DNA of 64,000 bases. Source: Karstenula rhodostoma CBS 690.94 (Eukaryota; Ascomycota; Dothideomycetes; Pleosporales; Didymosphaeriaceae). Location: the NCBI GenBank assembly GCA_010093485.1, contig MU001498.1:1045697-1109696 (forward strand), in the 5' to 3' direction. This document shows, piece by piece, positions 56,097 to 64,000 of this stretch; within the stretch, counting starts at the first letter, position 1; each line of letters starts with the position of its first letter. Under the pieces are notes generated by a model. It made no database searches, was not told the origin of the DNA, and worked only from the letters and a program-made list of their open reading frames with translations. A program made the translations under genes and the position numbers.

Positions 56097-57360
56097 TCAG
56101 TGGTCTGCTCTACTCCTCTTCGGAGTAACGGTCGTTCCATTGCTGAAGCGCGACAGCGCAAAGTCAGCGAGGGCAGGGTCCTTCTCGCCTGTCAAAACCA
56201 GTTCGCTGATCAGCTTGCCGACAAGAGCACCATTCGACACACCGCTGTGCATAGTGGCCACCGTCAAGCCATCGACCCCCGTCTCGCCCAAAATAGGGAG
56301 ACCATCCGCCGGTGTCGGTCGGTACCCGATAGTATAGTAATCGTATTCGATCTCATCACCTCCTTTGAAAGCGGCCTGTAGTTTGACGAACAAATCATCA
56401 GCCACAGCTTGTGGATTATCGGTTGGGTCGGAGCCTCCGAAGTCGGAACCAGTACGGATGCGTCCGTCTGCAGTTTGGCGAAGATGTAGGTCGTGTGAGT
56501 AAACGACGCCATTGAGAAGTTTCCTCTCGGTCGGAACGGTGTTGATGAGAAGACCCGCCTCGGGTGTCAGCGCTTTGCGTTGTTAGTAGATGGTCCTGAT
56601 GTTTCGTTGCTGTGATCCGCTTACGCAAGTCCACACCCTCAGCAGCCAGCAAAGGCACGCTCCCCAACCCGCCGGCCAACACGACATGATCGGCGTAGAC
56701 CTCTTCTCCGCCATCAATCACAACACCCGCAATCTTTCCATCCTTTTTAAAAAAAGAAGTCACATTCGTTTCGAGCAATCCCGCACCGTTGGTCTGTGCT
56801 TGCTCGATAAGTTTCTCGGCAACGATATGCGCTTCCATCTGTCCCTCTTCCGTGTACCTTAACACCCAGTCTGCCGTCAAGAAACTCTCTTCAAACTCAG
56901 GCTCGTATGTCGTCGCAATCTCTGTCTTGTTGACAGTAACAACATCGTAGCCCCACTTCGTCAGTCTCTCGCCGTACTCCGCCCTCTCCGTTTCGTTGGC
57001 GATGTCCCAGTTCAGCGACGCTCCCCAATGAATGTACCTTGACAGTTCCGGAACAGCCTTCTCGATCTCACGCCAGTGGTTCATGGACCGGTGTCGAAAG
57101 TTGTAGTAAAACTGTTTATCGGTCGAGCCAGCATTGACCCAGGCGAACGAATTGGGCGTTGCGACACCTCCGATCTTGTCTGCGATTATGGTGGTATTTG
57201 TGGTGTGTGATTGGGAGAAGTGCCAGGCGATGGAAGAGCCGACTATGCCACCGCCAATGACAATGACATTCTGGGGTGCTTCAAAGTAACTCATCTTTAC
57301 TTGATTCTCTGGCGAAAAGAGTAGAGGACGCTGCTGGAAGACAGGTGTCGCGGTATCCAT
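56097..57360 (-). CDS. FAD-dependent oxidoreductase, D-amino-acid-oxidase (DAO) superfamily
   Basis: Two exons (57360-56625, 56572-56097; 52-nt intron with TACTAAC), 403 aa. The FAD-binding dinucleotide motif is NVIVIGGGIVGSSIAWHFSQ, with a second-strand segment NTTIIADKIGG. Other family parts are FAWVNAGSTDKQFYYNFRHR, HVVLAGGLGSVPLLAAEGVD and, near the end, YTIGYRPTPADGLPILGETG followed by GLTVATMHSGVSNGALVGKL, the C-terminal FAD/substrate loop. This resembles the glycine/sarcosine oxidase-like DAO proteins common in fungi. The substrate (amino acid, opine or sarcosine) cannot be told. No signal peptide; the second Met (MSYFEAPQN, 22 codons later) is an alternative start lying closer to the FAD motif. 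No peroxisomal SKL at the C-terminus. Confidence 0.92.
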
Positions 57361-58477
57361 CCTGTTTTTAAGGCGGCGCTCGTCACGTGCTATATAGCAT
57401 GGACTGAGATATTATGCCTGCCCGAATAGCAGTCAAGTCTGCCTGGGAAGGTGAGCACGACCGTAACTGCGGAAAAGCGAGGCCGACGTATGCGTTACAG
57501 CAAGCTTTGGAGATAAGATGCTTGGTTGCAGTGGAGCAGCAAGGTTCGTATGCCAGCTCTCGTTCGTTCGAGGGTCAAAGGAAAAGCAGACTCCACAGCA
57601 ATGCATGTCGTGATAGGCGTTGCCAAGGCCATCGATGCTCTACCTTCCAGTTGTAGTGCGCGATCAGCATACCGCTCACATTCCCAAGAGTGGGGAGCGC
57701 TGCCCCGCGTTTAGTGCCTTGGTTCGGAGAATTGCGCAATTGTCGTGGTTGACACCGCATACACCCGACCTCCTACTTACTACGGTGCGCCCATCATAAG
57801 AGGGCATATTTGGTATCAGTAGTGTCCCTTCTCTACATTCTGCAAAACGAACACTCGTCAGATCGTCAGCTACACTTTGAACACTGTGATTCAGCATCAT
57901 TACCTATCAGGCCAGTATCCCTTCAATGCTTGCATATCAACCCATTTTGCCCGAATGTCTCTTCCAACAGCTGAGCGTTATATTCCAAAATTTAGTGGAA
58001 ATGCCAAACGACACTGACAAAGTCGTTCAGGGACATAGATTGAAAAGACACTAGATCCAATCTTTGGAAAACTGCCAAGTAGGAAAACCTACGTTGCCTG
58101 CAAGAGAAAATCGGATTAGGAATTGATGAAGCACGTAATTGACTGATAGACGGAATGAATGTGCGCGCAGGAGAAGGGTAGAAAAGTTCGAATGAGGATA
58201 ACGTGTGCTACAATGAGGAAGGCACTACTTGACGCGGACACTAAAACAAATCTTGGTGGTTGATGTTAGTGTGGCTTCCTATTTTAAAGCCCTTTGTCCT
58301 ACTTCAGTGATCACGCCGTATGCAACAAGAACGCGAATTACCATCGCGAATTCTCACATCATCCCTTCACTCTCTACACGACATGGCATCATGACACCTG
58401 CATTTGCGTCGCTTCGAAGACCTACGGTATTTGCGCAAGATTGATCGCACACGCCAGCACGCGACATAACGACACCA
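57361..58477. other. Intergenic, 1.1 kb
   Basis: No gene recognised; open frames are short and uncharacteristic. Confidence 0.4.
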
Positions 58478-58882
58478 ATGCTACAACCAAGCACAATGCG
58501 AACCGAGCTATTCATCAACGACCCCAAGTGCGAAAGCATAACCCTCGTACCTGACGGATACAAGCCCAAGCATGCGAGAGATGCGCAGCCAGAACCGAAC
58601 GTCCGCGGCAAAGACGAGGTCAAGGTTTATCCCTGGGATTGTGGCACTCCGCGAGCGCTGTTGGAATCAGAGAAGCTCGTTCCAATTTCATACAGGCCAC
58701 ACGATAGCGACAGCGTACAGTTTGTTAGAAGCTCCGATGGAGACTGTTCGAGCGAATCAAGTATGGCGTCACAAGGGAATTTCGGGGGCATCAAACCTGT
58801 GATGCGGGCGTTTAAACGGTGTTTCGACAATACGAATTCGGATCTAGGCGTATTGTTGCAACAGCACAAGGAGCAACAATGA
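58478..58882 (+). CDS. Possible small orphan gene
   Basis: Open frame of 134 codons from ATG 58478 (an internal ATG follows at codon 7: MRTELFINDPKCESITLVPD). No signal peptide, membrane helix or known motif; the sequence is polar with several Cys (KVYPWDCGTPRALLESEKLV, DGDCSSESSM). The length is only modestly above chance and there is no splice evidence, so this is a tentative call. It lies between the FAD oxidoreductase promoter and the 3' end of RPL28. Confidence 0.35.
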   Translation: MLQPSTMRTELFINDPKCESITLVPDGYKPKHARDAQPEPNVRGKDEVKVYPWDCGTPRALLESEKLVPISYRPHDSDSVQFVRSSDGDCSSESSMASQGNFGGIKPVMRAFKRCFDNTNSDLGVLLQQHKEQQ

Positions 58883-59141
58883 GAATTTTAATAGCGGTAT
58901 GTTCAGAGCGTCGTGACTTCACGGGCGAGTGGATCGAGTGGTGTTGAGAGTTGATGCGACCGCGAAGGGAGAAAGCATAACATGAATTGGGCGGAATTGT
59001 TTTTCATTCCTGTGTCAGCTCGATCTTCTATCATAATAGACCTAGCCGTCCCATGCAATCATTCACCAGCTCCCTGACCCGAATGAACCTATGCAGTGAA
59101 CTCCGTTGCCCTCATTTCATTCTCCCGTCTCTTCGACTCGT

Positions 59142-59732
59142 CTATGCTGACGCGGTGGCAGCGCGGGCCTTAGCACCCCTGACCTTGGCGGGCTTGCTCT
59201 CCTTGACGGGCTTCTGCGACTTGCGGATAGCGGAGGCGCGAGCGACAGCGTCCTTGCGGAGATCGGTGCGGTAGTTGCGGTTGGCGGTCGAGTTGACGAT
59301 GGCGGAGTAGGTCTTGCGGGTGCTTCGGCTGGAGCCGATGGCGGACTGCTGGATGTGCGAGGCGGGCTGGTGGCCCTTGCCGGACTTCTTGGTCAGGAGG
59401 ACAATGCCACCCTCCTCGCCGGGCTGGACACCAATGGCCTGGAGAATGCGTTAATATCGATTTCAGTTGTGCAGCGCCCATTCGCCTATGTGTGTGATCG
59501 CGGCGGAAGTGTGAAGCGTACCCTGTCGTCTACGAGACCCTCATACTGCGCAAAGTTAGCCAACGGTCATGTCTTTGAGAACATAGAAACGCACCTTGCG
59601 CTGGAAGGAGTTCTTCAAGTTGAGCGGGTCGCGCGAGAAGGAAACACCGCCAGTCTGGGCCCTCTTCACAAGGGAAGAGCTACCCTGCTGCTTAACGACT
59701 TCCCAGATCAGGTCGGAAGAAAGAGTGGCCAT
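59142..59732 (-). CDS. RPL28: 60S ribosomal protein L28 (eL28)
   Basis: Component of the large cytosolic ribosomal subunit. Three exons (59732-59595, 59545-59522, 59438-59142), 152 aa; the middle exon is only 24 nt (YEGLVDDR). The N-terminus MATLSSDLIWEVVKQQGSSS and the segment FSRDPLNLKNSFQRKYEGLV are diagnostic of eL28. The rest is basic, as expected: GGIVLLTKKSGKGHQPASHI, YSAIVNSTANRNYRTDLRKD, AIRKSQKPVKESKPAKVRGA. The intron-rich 5' half is typical of ribosomal protein genes in filamentous fungi. It is absent from budding yeast, where the name RPL28 denotes another protein (uL15), so the symbol follows the metazoan/general usage. Confidence 0.96.
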
Positions 59733-60146
59733 TGCTGCGGTTGTGTGTGTCGATTGTCTCGGTCGGCGTCGATGTCGATTTGGTGTGGTCGAATTTCGAG
59801 CTTCGTCTATACCCCCGCTTTCGGGAAGGTGCGACCGGTGCCGGAAGAACGCCGTGTCCGCGCGCACGGTCCCCCGCTGACGACAACGGCTTCAGCCACG
59901 GTTGAGGCTTGATGCGCTTCTTGTCCGTCTCCCGATCTCCGCGCGTCCCTGCGAGTCCCCCCACCACTTTCCGAAGGGTGAAGCAATAGTATTCATGTTG
60001 TTATTATAGTAGCTCCACACCCTCACTGCAGTCTTTCCTCTCTTTGTGTTCTGTCTTCTCCTCTATTGCGACCACGCTCGACCCGAAGTCCGGGCTTCCG
60101 AACGAACCGAGCTGTCACTTCCAAACCTGACGCGCCGACCTTAATA
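59733..60146. promoter_or_regulatory. Shared divergent promoter of RPL28 and a small membrane protein
   Basis: 414 bp between the two ATGs with C/T-rich tracts near 60020-60060. Bidirectional use is inferred from the layout. Confidence 0.5.
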
Positions 60147-60563
60147 ATGGGCTACCTCCTCTACTCTCTCACCTTTTTTGTGCTTGTCACAGCGACCAGT
60201 ATGTCTTTTGTGACCTTGAAGAACCACCACTGACAACCTCCAGTCGCCTACTTTACCAGGCACCACTGGCTGCACCGCTTACCCATCCCCGAACCACTCT
60301 ACGCGCGCCTGCCCACCTCCTTCCGCGATGATATAGAAGCCGGGCTTTCGTCCTCGGCCTTTGACTTAAACACCAACTTGGAAGCCGGCGACTCGCGACA
60401 AGGGTTGGACGATGCGGGGAAACGCGAAGTGCAGAGGATTATGAAGAGTAGAAGAGTCGACTTCGATGAGGCGCGGCGGTTGTACATGCAAGACCGCTTC
60501 AAGAAGAACAACATCGGGCCGGACGGCTTGCCCCGCGACCCAAAGTTCGTGAGCTTTTCTTGA
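60147..60563 (+). CDS. Small conserved fungal protein with N-terminal membrane anchor
   Basis: Two exons (60147-60198, 60244-60563; 45-nt intron), 123 aa. One N-terminal hydrophobic helix, MGYLLYSLTFFVLVTATIAY, followed by a basic stretch (FTRHHWLHRLP), then a soluble part: LPIPEPLYARLPTSFRDDIE, DDAGKREVQRIMKSRRVDFD, EARRLYMQDRFKKNNIGPDG, ending LPRDPKFVSFS. The RVDFDEARRLYMQDRFKKNN segment looks strongly conserved and helical and would lie in the cytosol. I know similar small uncharacterised proteins in ascomycetes but no function. It is divergent from RPL28. Confidence 0.8.
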
Positions 60564-61059
60564 GTGGGAGAGGGTGCAGCTATGGATCAGTGCCATGGGT
60601 AGACTTCATACTGCGTTACCGTGAATTATATGCGGACCCGTATCATTTTCTTTGCTTTTGGATTTATGTCTGTGGTCGATTTGAGAGCGGGTGGTCTGGG
60701 CTTGGACTTATATGATTGGGACTGTGGAAAGGAAGGTATTCGCACCTCGCGGCTGTTTCGTTCCGTCCCTTCAGCGATTCTCGTTTCCTATGTCAATTTC
60801 CTTTTTCTGACGTTACTTCCAGGCTATACCAATTTCCTATTCATCCATGATTACATTGCAGATTCAATCAATAACACGTTGATCGACTTGCTTCCGCGTA
60901 GAACGAAGAACTGTTCGCGCTCTTTGTACCGTGTTCATGATCAGTTCATTATTCATCGCGATATATCATACACGCTCCCAGTCCATCTATGCGATTACTC
61001 CACGAACAAGTATCACAAATCTCCGATCCCTCGGAACCATCGTCGGTCCACCCAGATTA
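60564..61059. other. Intergenic between convergent genes
   Basis: 496 bp of 3' flanks. An ATG-started plus-strand frame (60621-61250) overlaps the end of the MFS gene and is not coding-like. Confidence 0.45.
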
Positions 61060-62808
61060 TCAAACATACTCCTTCCTCTCCGTCTCACCCGCACCCATTA
61101 AACTCGCCTTTCTCCTCTTCTCCCTCTCCACCTCTCTACCTTTGTCCAAGCTCTGCGCGAACTTACTCTTCGCCCGGATCTCGGAGCCCTTCCAATAGAC
61201 AATGTAGATCGGGATCGTCACCAAGAACGCCAGGCAGGCAAGAATTGTAGAGGCATACTCAAGCGGGCGCCCAGGAATGTTCTCGTACATCGGTGCTGAG
61301 TAAAGGGCAGCGATACCAGCGAGGAAGTCACGCGCAAGGTCGTTGCCGCCTGTTGCGGAGGCGGCGTAGACGCCGTAGGCTGCGGTTTGGTAGTCGATGG
61401 AGGATTGGTATATGGCGTACTATCACGTCGTTGGGTCACTGTTTCGTGAAATGGGTGAGACCACTTACATTGGCAATCGCAATGAAGGTAGAGAAGATCA
61501 TGGGCGCTATCCACGGAATGCCATGATCAGGACCTAGAGACGTCCACGCAAAGCCGAACAGTCCGATGGTCTCGAGCGGAGCGAGGAAGAGTAGCCACCA
61601 AAGGCGGACTTCGGGCTCGAGAGGAATGCCTTTGCGGCGCTTGCCGCGGAAGTGGTGGATCGATGGGAGATAGGAGAAGTAGGAGAGGAAGTAACCTATC
61701 AAAATAGGTATGAAAGCCAAACTGATGCCGATGGTGCCGAAATCCCACTGTTCATACACCGGTTGGAAAGACTGCAGGAAAGTGAAGATGAGCGCGTCAG
61801 AGAAGCCACTTAGCAGACTCAACCATAGGACGATCGGTTCTGTAAAGAACATGTAGAACGGCCTACTCGAATCAGCCAACTGTTACTCCCTTCGATGCGG
61901 TATACTAACCTGCCAGTGATAGTGCCAAACTCCTTCAGAGTGAGTTTGCGCTTGCGAATCTCATTAGGACCATACACATTTGGGTCTTCGCCCGTCTTCC
62001 TCCTCCTCTTCGCCTCGCGGTCGAGCAAGATGGTAGACCTCGTCTCGGGGTTGCATACGGCGTGGGCGAACTGCGTGGCGGCGCCGACAATCAACTGGAC
62101 CCAGAAGATCCATTGCAGGGAGCAGTATTCTTCGACGAAACCACCCACGATAGCGCCAACGACCGATCCGCCGACCGAAGATAACACGAGGAATGCAACA
62201 GCATATTCCTGGAAATGCACATGTCAGCTTGTCTCTGCAACCCAGCCAGGTCAAGAGGATATACGTACCTGCTCATCCGGTTCCCACATATCTGCGAGGA
62301 CACCCAGCGTGACAGAGCCCCCGGCTGTCGAGAGACCACCCAAAGTCCGACAAACGACATACGTCGCGAAGTTCTTGGACAACGCGCACGGAATCTGCCA
62401 TATGTTCACCAAGAACAGACTCAGCTGCTGAATAGGCCAGCGGCCGTACTCCTCACTCCACGGCGCCCACAGTTCGCAGCCAAACGCATACGCCACGAGG
62501 AACGCCATCTGCGGGATACGCGCCACCTGCTTGGAAATGCCATGCTCTTCTGCGATGCGGGCGACGCCGTTGGCGTACAGCGACGCATTCATGTTCATGG
62601 AGATCTGGATGCAGAAGACCACGCCTAGGATCTGCCATTTGCGCCATGTGGGGAACGAGTAGCCGAGTTTGTCCCAGGCATCGGTGTCGGTGAGCTCGAT
62701 CTTGTCGTCTGAGGTGACGACGCGGTCGGTGTTGGCGGTCTTTTTTTGATCGTGGGAGGCGTCCTCGTTGCTGGTGGGGTCACGGTGGGTTTCGGGGACG
62801 GACTCCAT
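61060..62808 (-). CDS. MFS transporter, DHA1 drug/polyamine:H+ antiporter type
   Basis: Four exons (62808-62269, 62208-61910, 61865-61469, 61419-61060), 531 aa; all phases agree. A polar N-terminal tail precedes WQILGVVFCIQISMNMNASL (helix 1). AFLVAYAFGCELWAPWSEEY covers helix 2 and the loop 2-3 motif A region, GRWPIQQLSLFLVNIWQIPC helix 3, CRTLGGLSTAGGSVTLGVLA helix 4, and LVLSSVGGSVVGAIVGGFVE helix 5, the antiporter motif C region. The cytosolic central loop is basic (REAKRRRKTGEDPNVYG), followed by SRPFYMFFTEPIVLWLSL, which is characteristic of the DHA1 polyamine/caffeine-resistance branch. It probably exports small toxic compounds or polyamines. No neighbour suggests a dedicated biosynthetic substrate. 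Confidence 0.93.
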
Positions 62809-64000
62809 GGTCGATAGGTGTTGCTTGCCGGGAGTACGTGTATCAAGTGTGGGGAGGAGGGGCGTTCAAGTTATCACAGGTTGGGTCGAAAAGAAACGAG
62901 ACTTCTCTCCGCCCGTACGCTCTCGAGCCTGACAAAGGTTTCAACGGAGCAACGAGACTTGTGAAACAGCACGCACACCGCGAGCAGACAGCGCAAAGTA
63001 AATACCCCAAAGACTCACCCGTCCCCAGCGCCTCACCCGTGCCTGTACCTCCCTCCGCATCAGGCACGCGCCACCCCTGCTTCACTGACATCAACTCTCA
63101 CCAGCCTTTGTCGTACATCCTTTACCGCACCAATCTCCCCGCATTCCTTCCCACCCCCAACCCGCCAAGCCGCACAAGGCGTCCTGGCGCTTTCATGGCG
63201 TTCGTGCAGCTCAGCTTGTTCCGCTGCGCATCGAACCATGGACGGTTACTCGGCGCGGCGCGTGAACGTATGTGGTGAGCCGGCTAAGCCAGAGGATCGC
63301 GCATTGCGTCATAGCGAAGATCCGAGGCGCGGGCTGTGACTGTTGCACGGCAGTTTCTGGTTTCGCGCTGTCGCGTGGGAGCGGATTGTGATGTCATGTT
63401 CTACATGTTCTATGCGAGATGTTTCCCCAGACTCGGGCTTGTGGATGGGATGGTGGGGATGTGCGGTTGGAGTAGTGTAGGTGACCCGCAAATAGATACG
63501 CTAGGCCTCGGCAAGGGTCTGACTGCCCCAAGATCGCGAAGACCTTCGCGGATGCTTGGGGAGTTGGCTGACCGCTTGTGTAGAGTTGTAGTCTCACGCT
63601 ATGATCTCCAAGCTCAGAGAAGGAAGCTCTGCGGTAGTACAAGAAGCCAGGCACCATATGGCAGCCCGATCTAAGCAGACGGCCAATACTCAAACCTTAA
63701 TTGTTTATATCGCAATTGCGGTCACGGTCGTCTCGTCTCGAAGCTATTAGATGATGAGAAAGTATTCTTATACACTAGGCATCAAAGCGCCGTATGGAGG
63801 GTTTTCAACGTCCCTAAGACGCTACTATCTAGATAGTCCATAGCAAGCGTTTCCTCTTTCGAGATCTCGCGTCTTCTTGCTGAGATTTGCCGCATCTCAC
63901 ACCTTGCACGATCTCCTCACTCTCATGTTATACCATCGTTCGATCAAAGCTGTCGCTGGGCGCCTATTAGAACCGCCGTAACGTCGTCCACACTTTTGTG
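62809..64000. other. Intergenic to window end, no gene recognised
   Basis: 1.2 kb including the promoter of the MFS gene. Short open frames on both strands lack coding character. Confidence 0.4.

Noticed and set aside
60621..61250. 209-codon plus-strand frame
   Set aside because: Overlaps the well-supported MFS last exon on the opposite strand and its composition is not coding-like.
1..64000. Secondary-metabolite gene cluster (2OG oxygenase, FAD oxidase, two MFS transporters, Zn2Cys6 factor)
   Set aside because: These genes are 20-60 kb apart, separated by housekeeping genes (HEM1, GSH2, VPS45, RPL28), and no backbone synthase (PKS, NRPS, terpene cyclase) is present.

Overview
The window is nuclear DNA from a filamentous ascomycete (Pezizomycotina; a Dothideomycete is my best guess, at low confidence). 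The basis is split genes with short GT-AG introns (about 44-118 nt) and CTAAC-like branch points, fungus-specific families (DUF6536, DUF3433, Zn2Cys6 regulators, a Dal5-like MFS transporter, GH11 xylanase, S10 carboxypeptidase) and gene spacing of about 2 kb. I see no rRNA, tRNA, CRISPR array, intact transposon or phage gene. Exon limits were worked out by hand from splice signals and reading phase.

Layout. 1-7 kb: a Dal5-like MFS transporter (cut by the window edge) divergent from a 2-oxoglutarate/Fe(II) oxygenase, then a membrane-tethered histidine-acid-phosphatase-like protein lacking the second catalytic motif, and PIG-P of GPI-anchor synthesis. 7-13 kb: two adjacent co-oriented fungal multi-pass proteins (DUF6536, then DUF3433 with degenerate extracellular repeats). 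14-21 kb: HEM1 (first step of heme synthesis), a coiled-coil protein with a C-terminal SUMO-interacting-type motif, and GSH2 (glutathione synthetase). 22-33 kb: a DUF4203 membrane protein, ERF4 (Ras palmitoyltransferase subunit), an NmrA/SDR-like oxidoreductase and VPS45. 34-44 kb: a small orphan gene, a Zn2Cys6 transcription factor, a BAR-domain protein, a GH11 xylanase and a mitochondrial ABHD11/IMO32-like hydrolase. 45-54 kb: a decayed Zn2Cys6-ankyrin gene, a probably GPI-anchored S10 carboxypeptidase, an orphan gene, and a secreted lysine-repeat protein whose C-terminal half resembles an LRAT/NlpC-type papain fold. 55-64 kb: a small membrane protein, a DAO-type FAD oxidoreductase, RPL28 divergent from a small conserved membrane protein, and a DHA1-type MFS transporter.

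Most genes are unrelated housekeeping or secretory genes, and I find no convincing biosynthetic cluster. The most interesting points are: the secreted lysine-repeat/papain-fold-like protein; the phosphatase homologue with an altered active site; the multiply broken Zn2Cys6-ankyrin gene; a four-unit 11-bp CCGG-centred array between DUF3433 and HEM1; and three separate genes whose frame is restored by changing the length of a G or C run, which points either to real slippage mutations or to assembly error.
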